Positions 1-6,353 of a DNA stretch of 10,524 bases are shown one piece after another (within the stretch, counting starts at the first letter, position 1; every line of letters starts with the position of its first letter). The notes below the pieces were generated by a model. It had not been told where the DNA came from, searched no databases, and was given only the letters and a program-made list of their open reading frames with translations. This stretch comes from DATBLZ01 sp036555065 (GTDB lineage Bacteria > Pseudomonadota > Gammaproteobacteria > Steroidobacterales > Rariloculaceae). The DNA is taken from contig DATBLZ010000064.1 in the NCBI GenBank assembly GCA_036555065.1, positions 1 through 10,524 on the forward strand. Direction: 5' to 3'. The position numbers and the translations under genes are program-made.

Positions 1-740
1 GCGACGAGCATGTGGTGGAGGGCATAGCGCCGGCCACGCGGCGCCGTCGGCGTCTCGCCGCCGGCGCGGTGCATGCCGGGCAGCCACCAGCGCGCGACGA
101 TCTCAGGTCTCGTGATCTCGTTCAGGTCGACGATGCAAAGAATGTGATCCGTGAAGCCGTCGAAATGCGCCGCGACGTACGCGTACCGCCCGCCGGTCCA
201 GTAGAGGCGATTGACGCCGATGCCCGGAATCGGCAGGAAGGCGATCTCGCGCGGCTCGGCCGGGTTCGCCCCGATGTCGAACACCGAAAGCCCGGCACGG
301 AACGGCTGGCGGTTCGCGAGGCTGTCGGCGAGCGTGTTCTCGTAGTAATCGCGCGTATTGTCGTAAGACTGCATGCGCACGATGTTCGCGCCGTTCGCGA
401 GCAGCATGAGATCGTTCGCAACTTGCAAGTGATGAGTGCGCGTGTTCGGCGCCGTGACGAGGTGGTGCACGGGCTGCAAGGCGCGCGGATCGCGCGCATC
501 GAGCACCGTGAGACCGTCGCTGAACATATGCCCGACGTACACGTGGCCGCGATTGACCATGACTTGGACGCCGTCCGGCCGCCCGCCTTGATCGCTATAA
601 GAGAGGTGGCGAATTCCGCGGCCGACGCCTGCGCGCGGGATGTCGTCGCCGAGCGCGGCGCGCACGCCGCGCGGCAGCGCGCTCACCGCCGCGACGCCCG
701 CGAGTCCGGCCAGATGCGCACGCCGCGTCATCATCGTCAT
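1..740 (-). CDS. Tat-exported LVIVD-repeat beta-propeller protein (3' end outside window)
   Basis: The reading frame is open on the minus strand from an ATG at 740-738 to the window edge: 246 codons, with no stop, so the C-terminus is missing. The N-terminus reads MTMMTRRAHL followed by a hydrophobic stretch (residues ~9-22) and an RAA-type cleavage area near residue 30. The twin arginine makes a Tat signal likely. The rest looks like repeats of the LVIVD/propeller type, with blade cores GLTVLDARDP (~77-85), GLSVFDIGANP (~150-160) and ILCIVDLNEITRPEIV (~200-215). Each core is preceded by a beta-strand such as HVYVG or YAYVA. Proteins of this class are periplasmic or surface beta-propellers, mostly of unknown ligand, so no reaction can be assigned. 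The gene is divergent from the hydrolase gene at 956. A TATACA element lies only 10 bases upstream of the ATG, implying a very short leader. A selenium-binding-like or YncE-like propeller is an alternative. Confidence 0.75.
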   Translation of the reverse strand, partial: MTMMTRRAHLAGLAGVAAVSALPRGVRAALGDDIPRAGVGRGIRHLSYSDQGGRPDGVQVMVNRGHVYVGHMFSDGLTVLDARDPRALQPVHHLVTAPNTRTHHLQVANDLMLLANGANIVRMQSYDNTRDYYENTLADSLANRQPFRAGLSVFDIGANPAEPREIAFLPIPGIGVNRLYWTGGRYAYVAAHFDGFTDHILCIVDLNEITRPEIVARWWLPGMHRAGGETPTAPRGRRYALHHMLV

Positions 741-750
741 GGCCGCCGAT

Positions 751-756
751 TGTATA
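751..756 (-). promoter_or_regulatory. Candidate -10 element (TATACA) for the propeller gene
   Basis: Read on the minus strand, TATACA lies 10 bases before the ATG at 740 and would start transcription almost at the start codon. No convincing -35 hexamer is visible. It overlaps a plus-strand TATACT at 753-758 through the shared palindrome GTATAC (752-757), so either direction or both could be used. Confidence 0.3.
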
Positions 757-787
757 CTCGGGGCCGCGGACACGTAGGGGCAGCCGT

Positions 788-900
788 ATGCAGACGTCGC
801 CGTCCCGGCCGCCTTGGTGCTGATCGCGCTCGCAGCGGTCGCACTGCCGGCGCAGCGCGCGAGCCGGGTAGCGCCGCTCGAAGCCTTACGGTATGAGTAG
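788..900 (+). pseudogene. Possible frameshifted remnant of a small secreted-protein gene
   Basis: A plus-strand TATACT (753-758), an AGGGG ribosome site (776-780) and an ATG 7 bases further on (788) form a plausible start. The frame gives only MQTSPSRPPWC before a TGA at 821-823. In the neighbouring frame, bases 808-900 encode a signal-peptide-like segment, AALVLIALAAVALPAQ, followed by RASRVAPLEALRYE and a TAG. A single-base indel around 810-815 would join the two into a short exported product. It may be a decayed gene, a short leader peptide or chance. I recognise no family in the short tail. Confidence 0.27.
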
Positions 901-910
901 CGCGGAAACG

Positions 911-916
911 TATAAT
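911..916 (+). promoter_or_regulatory. Candidate -10 element (TATAAT) for the dienelactone hydrolase gene
   Basis: A perfect TATAAT hexamer lies in an otherwise GC-rich stretch, 39 bases before the ATG at 956 and upstream of an AAGGAG ribosome site (941-946). The -35 region is weak: TTACGG at 886-891 is the nearest match, with a long spacer. Confidence 0.5.
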
Positions 917-955
917 TGCGAGCCAGGGTACCACCACTAGAAGGAGAACAAGACG

Positions 956-1831
956 ATGTGCGACGAACATTTTGAAGAAGACGTACGACAATACTTGGCC
1001 CGCCGCAACGTGACGCGGCGCGAGTTCGGCACGCTCTCGGCCGGCGTCGGCATGATGGCGATTCTGCCGCGCGTCGCGAATGCGCAAGCGGTCACGGAGA
1101 CCGACGTCGAGATCACGACACCGGACGGCGTCTGTGATGCTTATTTCGTCCACCCCTCGAGCGGCCGGCATGCGGCCGTGCTCGTGTGGCCGGACATCTT
1201 GGGGCTACGGCCCGCGTTCCGGCAGATGGGCAAGCGGCTCGCCGAGTCGGGCTACTCCGTGCTCACGGTGAATCCGTTCTATCGCCAGAAGAAATCGCCG
1301 GTCGTGCCCGAGGGCGCGAGCTTTGCCGACGAAGCCGTGCGCAACACGGTGTTCCCGCTCGCGCGCGCGCTCACCGCGACGACGAACACGACGGATGCGA
1401 AGGCGTTCGTTGCGTGGCTCGACGCGCAGCCCTCGGTCGACACGAGCCGCAAGATCGGGACCACGGGCTACTGCATGGGTGGACCGATCGTCATGCGGAC
1501 CGCGGCGGCCGTGCCCGACCGTGTCGGTGCTGGCGCCTCGTTCCACGGCGGCGGTCTCGTGACCCAAAATCCCGACAGCCCGCACTTGCTCGTGCCGCAG
1601 ATGAAGGCTGCGTTCCTGTTCGCAGTCGCCGAGAACGACGACATGCAGGACCCCGAAGCAAAGAACGTGTTGCGTGAGGCTTTTGCGAAGACGAGCTTGC
1701 CGACGCCCGAGATCGAGGTCTACCCGGCCCAGCACGGCTGGTGCCCGCCGGATTCCGCGGTGTACGACGAGGCGCAGGCCGAGCGCGCGTGGGCCAGGTT
1801 GCTCGCGCTCTTCGAGACCGCGCTCGCCTAG
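956..1831 (+). CDS. Tat-exported dienelactone hydrolase family protein
   Basis: This 291-residue alpha/beta hydrolase is of the dienelactone hydrolase (carboxymethylenebutenolidase) family, which opens lactone or enol-ester rings with a Cys-His-Asp triad. The nucleophile elbow is GYCMGG with Cys173. The acid is Asp228 or Asp229 in AENDDMQDP, and the base is His260 in AQHGW. A Tat signal is clear: a polar 17-residue N-extension, then NVTRREFG, a hydrophobic core (27-39) and ANAQA near residue 45. The enzyme therefore probably acts in the periplasm, unlike the classical cytoplasmic chlorocatechol-pathway enzyme. The ATG at 956 has AAGGAG 9 bases upstream and a TATAAT before it. The gene is monocistronic, ending at a REP doublet and facing a convergent gene. 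The substrate cannot be read from sequence; an aromatic or terpenoid lactone, or a simple ester, are possibilities. Confidence 0.9.
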   Translation: MCDEHFEEDVRQYLARRNVTRREFGTLSAGVGMMAILPRVANAQAVTETDVEITTPDGVCDAYFVHPSSGRHAAVLVWPDILGLRPAFRQMGKRLAESGYSVLTVNPFYRQKKSPVVPEGASFADEAVRNTVFPLARALTATTNTTDAKAFVAWLDAQPSVDTSRKIGTTGYCMGGPIVMRTAAAVPDRVGAGASFHGGGLVTQNPDSPHLLVPQMKAAFLFAVAENDDMQDPEAKNVLREAFAKTSLPTPEIEVYPAQHGWCPPDSAVYDEAQAERAWARLLALFETALA

Positions 1832-1843
1832 CCATCGCGTTTA

Positions 1844-1896
1844 TGTGGGAGCGACTTCAGTCGCGACTTTTAGTCGCGGCTAAAGCCGCTCCTACA
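1844..1896. repeat. REP doublet (REPIN-like inverted pair of 24-base palindromic units)
   Basis: Two 24-base units stand head to head around a 5-base spacer (TTTTA, 1868-1872). Unit 1 (1844-1867) contains GCGACTTCAGTCGC. Unit 2 (1873-1896), read on the minus strand, contains GCGGCTTTAGCCGC. They differ at four positions. Two of these (A/G and T/C) lie opposite each other in the 6-bp stem, so pairing is kept. The outer arms are TGTGGGA and TGTAGGA. Together they form a near-perfect 53-base palindrome between two convergent genes, where it could also act as a bidirectional transcription end or mRNA-stability structure. The layout and sequence are those of gammaproteobacterial REPINs mobilised by a RAYT-type transposase; no such gene is in this window. 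Confidence 0.85.
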
Positions 1897-1904
1897 AATT
1901 ACGC

Positions 1905-2735
1905 TCAGTGCGTCAGCGCGTAAACGGCGAAATTGACGCCCAAGCTGATTGCGAGGTTCGCCGCTTCCTGCGGATAGCGATATTCGTCGGCGCGCTGCCA
2001 GCCGTCGGCGATATCGTTATTGAACGCGATCATGACCATGACGCGATCGTCGTCGTCGAGAATGGCGCGCCAATGCGGAGTTGCCCCGTCGTTGCGGTAG
2101 CCTACGGGCAAGTGTTGCCACGTCGGAATCTGCGGCCGCTCGCTCAGATCGTAGACGGAATGAAAGATCGGATGGCTGCTCGGGAGCTCGACGATGGGGC
2201 GATCCGGGAACACGCGATTCATGCCCTCGACGAACCCGGCCCACTCGACGGTGCCGTAGAAGCTGTCGCAGAGCAGGAAGCCGCCGCGCAAGAGGTATTC
2301 GCGCAGCTTCGTGACCTGCGAATCAGTGAGATCCCAGGCGCCGACGAGGCCCGATATCAGGAACGGCCAGTAGTAAGCGTCGATGTCGTCGTCGAGGTTC
2401 ACGGGCTGCTCGACCGCGCGCACGTCGATCATCGTCAAGCGCGCGAGGAGCTCGGCGAATCGGCGGTCGCCTTCCGGGTAGTCCACGGTCCACGCCGTGC
2501 CGCCTTCGAGCCAATTGCCGCCGCCCGTGCCGAGCGCCCAGCCACTCGACGCTTGAGGAAACATGAGCCGGCCGACGACGAACTCCCCAGGCTCCCGATA
2601 GGCCTCGGGAATCTCCTGCGCGCGCCCGAAGCCGCGCTCGATGCTCGGGTACTCGCGCCAGGAGCTCTGCGCCGCCGCGCCATGCACGGCCAGCAATGAG
2701 GCCCAAGCGATGACGAATCGGGCCGCGCGCAGCAT
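1905..2735 (-). CDS. Secreted DUF4159-domain protein
   Basis: This 276-residue protein has a Sec signal peptide (positive n-region MLRAAR, hydrophobic core 7-20, AAA cleavage site near residue 22). Most of the mature protein (about 55-276) matches the DUF4159 family: WTVDYPEGDRRF (82-93), YLLRGGFLLCDSFYG (147-161), LPSSHPIFHSVYDL (184-197), a run of Asp (DDDD, 227-230), RVMVMIAFNNDIADGW (231-246) and the typical C-terminal VNFAVYALTH. The fold resembles class I glutamine-amidotransferase-like domains, with the strand and turn GGFLLCDSFYG in the right place, but no enzymatic activity is established for the family. DUF4159 proteins often sit beside MoxR/DUF58/VWA genes; none is here, so this is a stand-alone secreted version. 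It is convergent with the hydrolase at 956 and divergent from the nuclease gene at 2776. The start at 2735 is chosen because it gives a proper signal peptide. Confidence 0.88.
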   Translation of the reverse strand: MLRAARFVIAWASLLAVHGAAAQSSWREYPSIERGFGRAQEIPEAYREPGEFVVGRLMFPQASSGWALGTGGGNWLEGGTAWTVDYPEGDRRFAELLARLTMIDVRAVEQPVNLDDDIDAYYWPFLISGLVGAWDLTDSQVTKLREYLLRGGFLLCDSFYGTVEWAGFVEGMNRVFPDRPIVELPSSHPIFHSVYDLSERPQIPTWQHLPVGYRNDGATPHWRAILDDDDRVMVMIAFNNDIADGWQRADEYRYPQEAANLAISLGVNFAVYALTH

Positions 2736-2745
2736 CCGCGTACTT

Positions 2746-2751
2746 TACAAT
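2746..2751 (+). promoter_or_regulatory. Candidate -10 element (TACAAT) for the NYN-domain gene
   Basis: TACAAT lies 24 bases before the GTG start at 2776, with GGAGGGG between them, inside the 40-base divergent gap. On the other strand the overlapping TAAAGT (2746-2741) is a weaker candidate for the DUF4159 gene. No clear -35 is seen. Confidence 0.4.
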
Positions 2752-2775
2752 GAGATCGCACCTGGAGGGGATGCC

Positions 2776-3369
2776 GTGAAAACCGACTACGTGCTAATCG
2801 ATTTCGAGAACGTTCAGCCCAAAGACTTGTCGCTGCTCGCCGGACACCCGTTCAAGGTCATGGTGTTCGTCGGCGCGAACCAGGGACGCGTCCCGTTCGA
2901 GCTCGCAAAGGCGCTCCAGGCCATGGGCCAAAACGCCGAGTACGTGCAAATCAGCGGCTCGGGGCGCAATGCGCTCGATTTTCATATCGCGTTTCATTTG
3001 GGCGAGCTCGCGAGCAAGGACCGTGAGGGTTACTTCCACGTGATCTCGAAAGACACGGGCTTCGATCCTCTCGTGCGCCATCTCAAGGAGCGCGGGATCA
3101 AGGTCCGCCGCTCGCGCGACCTCGCCGAGATGCCGATCCCGGGCATCGTCTCGCCGAAGAGCATCGACGAGCGCATCGACGCCATCGTCAAGAATCTCGC
3201 AAGCCGGACCCATTCGCGCCCACGCAGACGCAAGACGCTGGCGAGCTCGATCAACTCGTTGTTCATGATGAAGCTCGAGCAAGGCGAGGTCGACGCGCTC
3301 ATCGGGGCGCTCGAGCAGCGCGGCGTGATCACGGTCGAGACGAGCGGGAAAGTCGCCTACAGCCTATGA
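2776..3369 (+). CDS. NYN/PIN-like domain protein (putative ribonuclease)
   Basis: A cytoplasmic protein of 197 residues with no signal peptide. The core is a NYN (PIN-like) fold: YVLIDFENV (5-13) with Asp9, a strand VMVFVGANQ (28-36), the segment SGRNALDFHIAFHLGEL (62-78) with Asp68, and VISKDTGFDPLV (89-100) with Asp93 and Asp97. These aspartates are the metal-binding acidic set expected for this RNase superfamily. The basic linker SRPRRRK and a C-terminal helical region (about 145-197, ending in GALEQRGVITVETSGKVAYS) look like a small winged-helix or OST-HTH-like tail that could bind RNA; that part is inference. I chose GTG 2776 because it sits 5 bases after GGAGGGG and begins right before the domain. 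The frame is open further upstream but runs through the neighbouring gene. The target RNA is unknown. It is probably co-oriented with, not functionally tied to, the secreted proteins downstream. Confidence 0.82.
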   Translation: MKTDYVLIDFENVQPKDLSLLAGHPFKVMVFVGANQGRVPFELAKALQAMGQNAEYVQISGSGRNALDFHIAFHLGELASKDREGYFHVISKDTGFDPLVRHLKERGIKVRRSRDLAEMPIPGIVSPKSIDERIDAIVKNLASRTHSRPRRRKTLASSINSLFMMKLEQGEVDALIGALEQRGVITVETSGKVAYSL

Positions 3370-3383
3370 TCGAGCCCGTGGAG

Positions 3384-3389
3384 TAGAAT
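3384..3389 (+). promoter_or_regulatory. Candidate -10 element (TAGAAT) upstream of the 3409 gene
   Basis: TAGAAT sits in the 39-base gap after the NYN gene, just before GAAGGGGG (3396-3403) and the ATG at 3409. If used, the leader is very short. No -35 is recognisable. Read-through from the nuclease gene is equally possible. Confidence 0.3.
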
Positions 3390-3408
3390 CGTAGAGAAGG
3401 GGGTTGTC

Positions 3409-4410
3409 ATGAGAATCACCAAGAGAGCGTTGCGCGGGATCGTCGTCGCATTGCTCGGTGTCGGCGCGGCGCCCGCGGCGATCGGCCAAGGCGGCGCATT
3501 CGGCGCCGGCTATGGGCCGCCGCTGGTGACCGTTCCGCCGCCCAAGGAGTTCGCGACGTCCGCCGAGCTTTACGCCTACTTGCTCGAGCGAGCCCATGGC
3601 GGCACGGCGCATACGTTCGACACGCTGCCGCGTTGGGATGGTTTGTGGCAGACCGCGGGCAACACGATGATGGACGCGTTCGTCGACGCGCCTGGCTTCA
3701 CGGGGAAGGTCCGCGAGGGCGTGCTCACGCCTGCGTACGAAGTCGCGTACAAGGAGCGCTGGCGGCAACAGACCGAGCTCGGCCAAGTGCAATACGATCG
3801 CCTGACTCACTGCGAGCCGCAGGGCTATCCGCGCTGGCTGCTCGAGCCGTACACGCACGAGTTCGTCAACCTGCCCCAAGAGTCGTATCAGATCAACGAT
3901 TTCGCCAGCTCGGTCCGGCGTATCTACATCGGCCAAGAGCACAAGAACGTCACGGGCACGCATTCGTGGTATGGCGACACTATCGGCTTCTGGGACGGCG
4001 ACAAGCTCGTGACTCATACGAAATATCTGCTGCCCGCCGATTTCACGCGTTGGGCGCCGATGACGAGCAATCAGTTCGAGTCGGTCGAGGTCTGGGAGCT
4101 CAAGCACTATCCCGGCGATATCGAGCGGCTCGAGGTCCAAGTCACGTTCTATGACTCGTTCGCGTTCACGAGGCCCGTCAACGCCGTCTATGCGTTCCGC
4201 CGCGCGACGCAGCTCGAAGAGGCCGGTTACCGCGTCGTTCACTGGGAGTGCGAGCTCACGAACAATGCTTACCGAACCAAGGACGGCGGAACGGACTACA
4301 GGCTCCCCGGCGACGAAGGGTTCGTGGACCCGCGCGGGACGACGCTGTTTCCGGAACTTCCGGGCCAGTCCCGCGATCCGATCTACAATACGACGCTCGC
4401 GGCCGATTAG
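3409..4410 (+). CDS. Secreted protein of unknown function with WYGDTIGFWD motif (family member 1)
   Basis: 333 residues, with a Sec signal peptide (MRITKRALRG, hydrophobic core to ~24, cleavage near IGQ at 26). The mature part belongs to a large, uncharacterised family of secreted proteins. The family's hallmark is a G-x-W-[ED]-x-D-x-L-[VI] segment, seen here as WYGDTIGFWDGDKLVT (187-202). Other shared blocks are WDGLW (76-80), LTPAY (106-110), C-x3-G at 135-139 (CEPQG), IYIGQEH (172-178), SNQFESVEVWEL (220-231), FYD (247-249) and HWECEL (278-283). The same blocks occur in the same order in the protein encoded at 4896, so the two are divergent paralogs. The start is supported by GAAGGGGG 5 bases upstream. 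It is followed after 18 bases by a DUF6152 gene, so the two are probably co-transcribed. No enzyme signature is recognised; the many strands and aromatics suggest a beta-rich ligand-binding protein. Confidence 0.75.
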   Translation: MRITKRALRGIVVALLGVGAAPAAIGQGGAFGAGYGPPLVTVPPPKEFATSAELYAYLLERAHGGTAHTFDTLPRWDGLWQTAGNTMMDAFVDAPGFTGKVREGVLTPAYEVAYKERWRQQTELGQVQYDRLTHCEPQGYPRWLLEPYTHEFVNLPQESYQINDFASSVRRIYIGQEHKNVTGTHSWYGDTIGFWDGDKLVTHTKYLLPADFTRWAPMTSNQFESVEVWELKHYPGDIERLEVQVTFYDSFAFTRPVNAVYAFRRATQLEEAGYRVVHWECELTNNAYRTKDGGTDYRLPGDEGFVDPRGTTLFPELPGQSRDPIYNTTLAAD

Positions 4411-4428
4411 AGAGTGGGGAGAGAACCA

Positions 4429-4899
4429 ATGAGAGAGCTTTGGCGTGCGCTGTCGGTCGCTGCAGCGTCGGTCGCCACCCTGAGCGCAGCCTACGCGCAC
4501 CACTCCTTCACGCAGTTCGACCGCGAGACCGAGCTCGTCAAGACCGGCACGGTCGTGCGCTGGGCGTTCAATAACCCGCACTCGTGGCTCTACTTGAACG
4601 TCAAGAACGAGGACGGCACCGAGACGATGTGGAGCTTCGAAGGCTCGGGGCCCGTCTCCTTGATCGGCCGCGGCATCACGGGCGCGACCTTCGAGCCCGG
4701 CGATACCGTCACCTTCATGTATTGCCCGATGCGGGATGGGCGCCACGGCGGGCACTTGGGCTGGGCCAAGCTCGACGACGGCAGATTCGTCAACCCGAGC
4801 GACGGCGGCTGCAACGGCAGCGACGCGACGATCGAGCGGTGGAAAGGTTGGCTTGAGAAAGGCATCACCTCGAACAAAGATCCGGCGGCAACGCTATGA
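4429..4899 (+). CDS. Periplasmic DUF6152 family protein (copy 1)
   Basis: 156 residues from ATG 4429, which has GGGGAG 7 bases upstream; an in-frame GTG at 4414 lies within that ribosome site and is not favoured. The Sec signal (core 9-20) ends AYA, so the mature protein should begin His24-His25-Ser-Phe. The HHSF start, GTVVRW (40-45), NNPHSWLYL (48-56), WSFEGSGPVSLIGRGI (68-83), EPGDTVTF (89-96) and PMRDG (100-104) follow the DUF6152 pattern of a small beta-barrel-like domain. Function is unknown in the literature I can recall. Potential metal ligands are His24, His25, His51, Cys99, His106 and His109. It lies 18 bases after the 3409 gene, and its stop overlaps the next gene's start (ATGA), so translational coupling with the 4896 gene is likely. 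A periplasmic partner of the adjoining secreted-family proteins is the natural inference. Confidence 0.85.
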   Translation: MRELWRALSVAAASVATLSAAYAHHSFTQFDRETELVKTGTVVRWAFNNPHSWLYLNVKNEDGTETMWSFEGSGPVSLIGRGITGATFEPGDTVTFMYCPMRDGRHGGHLGWAKLDDGRFVNPSDGGCNGSDATIERWKGWLEKGITSNKDPAATL

Positions 4900-6275
4900 C
4901 GAAACTCTCATGGGGCGTCGTCGCTTTTGCGGTAACGGCGCTGCTCGGCTCGGCGGCAACGGCGCAGCACGTCGCGGACCCGGGGTTCAAGAGCGTCGGC
5001 CGCGGCGCGCCGCTGGCCGCTGACGCTGCCGACTACCCGATGACGGGCGCGACGTTCCGCCGCGCGTTCGGCGCCCCGCAGCCGCCGAGCGGCGCGCCGC
5101 CAGAGTTCATAGGGACGGCCCGCAACGGCGCCGCGCCGCCCGGCGTCGAGCCACTCGAGCGGGATCTCTTCACCTCCGACGATTTCTACAAGGACCGCGA
5201 CCTCTGGACGGATCCGCGCTACTTCCGCTGCAACAGCCCAGCGGCGATCGAAGACCTCTGGGGCGGCGGCAACCGCCAAGGCTTGATCGGCGACGATCCG
5301 CCGCGAACCGCGGCGTGGGGTTATTGCGACCGCGACTACCCGCGTGAATCGATCGTGAGCCCATACCCGTTCAAGACCGCGCAAGAGCATTACGAGGCGC
5401 TGCGTGCCGAGACGCGCGCGCGCGGCGGTCCTACGCAGCACACTTACGCGACCGTGCCCGGCGAGTGGACCGGCGTCTACTCGCACCCCGGGCGCACGAA
5501 CCAATACTGGTTCCGCATGCGCCAAGTGCAGATGCCGACGGTGCTATCGCTGCTGACGCCCGAGTATCAGACGCGCATGGTCCAAGAGGCCTACCATCAC
5601 GGCCACACGAACAAGGCGCAGTGGCCGTCGCAATACTGCTGGCCCGAAGGGTTCATGCGCCGTTGGCACGAGGCCGCCGTTTGGGAGCACTACATCATGG
5701 TGACCCCGTCGATGGTGCAGATCCTCGCGGGCGTCGCACGCAACTTCATCACGAACATCCACATCGGCCGCGAGTTCGTCATGGATGGCGCCGTGCCGCG
5801 CCTCGGCGCCGATGTCCCGCGCTGGTACGGTGAGACGATCGGTTTCTGGGACAACGATGTGCTGATCACGTGGACGTCGAACATCCAGGGTTGGAAAACC
5901 CATGCGGCGTTCGAGCACTCGAATAAGATGCAGACGATCGAGATCTATTCGCCGAACCGCGACGCCGAGGGCAAGTTCCTAGGCCTCAACCACGAGGCCA
6001 TTTTCTACGACCCCGAGGCGCTCGTTGAGCCGATTCGGATCGTGCGCAATTACGTCAAACAGAGCGGCTTCGAGGAAGGCGACCCGTACGTTTTCATCGA
6101 GTGCCTGCAGACGATTTTCCCGATCGACGGCACGGCGACGCCCGTGGCTCCGGGCCAGGTCATCGAGTACGAGGTCCCGGATATGTACGGCCGGCCCTGG
6201 GCCCAGATCTGGGAGAAGTACTGGGAGCAGGGCATGGAGAAGCCCGAAGAGAAGGATATCTTCAGCTTCGATTAA
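4896..6275 (+). CDS. Secreted protein of unknown function with WYGETIGFWD motif (family member 2, long form)
   Basis: 459 residues; a Sec signal ends ATA|QH near residue 23. The C-terminal two-thirds aligns block by block with the 3409 protein: LTPEY (220-224), C-x3-G at 248-252 (CWPEG), IHIGREF (288-294), WYGETIGFWDNDVLIT (310-325), SNKMQTIEIYSP (342-353), FYD (370-372) and FIECLQ (400-405). An N-terminal region of roughly 150 residues (about 30-180) has no counterpart in the 3409 protein. It is rich in Pro, Gly and Ala, carries Cys112 and Cys144 (possibly a disulfide) and is of unknown role. Cys248 and Cys403 are shared with the paralog. The ATG overlaps the preceding TGA by four bases (ATGA), a sign of translational coupling with the DUF6152 gene. 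Aromatic and His content is high (AYHHGHTNK at 232-240). No catalytic signature is recognised. Confidence 0.75.
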   Translation: MTKLSWGVVAFAVTALLGSAATAQHVADPGFKSVGRGAPLAADAADYPMTGATFRRAFGAPQPPSGAPPEFIGTARNGAAPPGVEPLERDLFTSDDFYKDRDLWTDPRYFRCNSPAAIEDLWGGGNRQGLIGDDPPRTAAWGYCDRDYPRESIVSPYPFKTAQEHYEALRAETRARGGPTQHTYATVPGEWTGVYSHPGRTNQYWFRMRQVQMPTVLSLLTPEYQTRMVQEAYHHGHTNKAQWPSQYCWPEGFMRRWHEAAVWEHYIMVTPSMVQILAGVARNFITNIHIGREFVMDGAVPRLGADVPRWYGETIGFWDNDVLITWTSNIQGWKTHAAFEHSNKMQTIEIYSPNRDAEGKFLGLNHEAIFYDPEALVEPIRIVRNYVKQSGFEEGDPYVFIECLQTIFPIDGTATPVAPGQVIEYEVPDMYGRPWAQIWEKYWEQGMEKPEEKDIFSFD

Positions 6276-6288
6276 GGTGCCGCGCGTC

Positions 6289-6294
6289 TATAAT
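6289..6294 (+). promoter_or_regulatory. Candidate internal promoter -10 (TATAAT) before the second DUF6152 gene
   Basis: A perfect TATAAT lies in the 78-base gap after the 4896 gene. A weak -35 (CTTCGA, 6266-6271) is at 17-base spacing, at the very end of the preceding coding region. Transcription would start near 6301, giving a leader of about 50 bases. It would let the downstream genes be expressed separately from 3409-6275. Confidence 0.45.
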
Positions 6295-6353
6295 GGGCGC
6301 CACGTAGGACCGCATTTATGCCCTTCGTGCCGGAGGGGCGGTGGAGACTCTGG

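Noticed and set aside
12..896. A 294-codon plus-strand open frame opposite the propeller gene
   Set aside because: Low-complexity Arg/Ala/Asp composition with no motif. The minus strand encodes a Tat signal and propeller repeats across the same interval.
1908..2699. A 263-codon plus-strand open frame opposite the DUF4159 gene
   Set aside because: It is antisense to a protein with full DUF4159 motifs and a signal peptide; it has no motif of its own.
2641..2775. A longer N-terminus for the NYN-domain protein, using an upstream start
   Set aside because: It would run through the start of the divergent gene and add 45 residues with no domain character; GTG 2776 has GGAGGGG at good spacing right before the domain.
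3364..4755. A 463-codon open frame on the minus strand opposite the 3409 and 4429 genes
   Set aside because: No recognisable domain; composition typical of antisense GC-rich DNA, while the plus strand has conserved family blocks and proper start signals.
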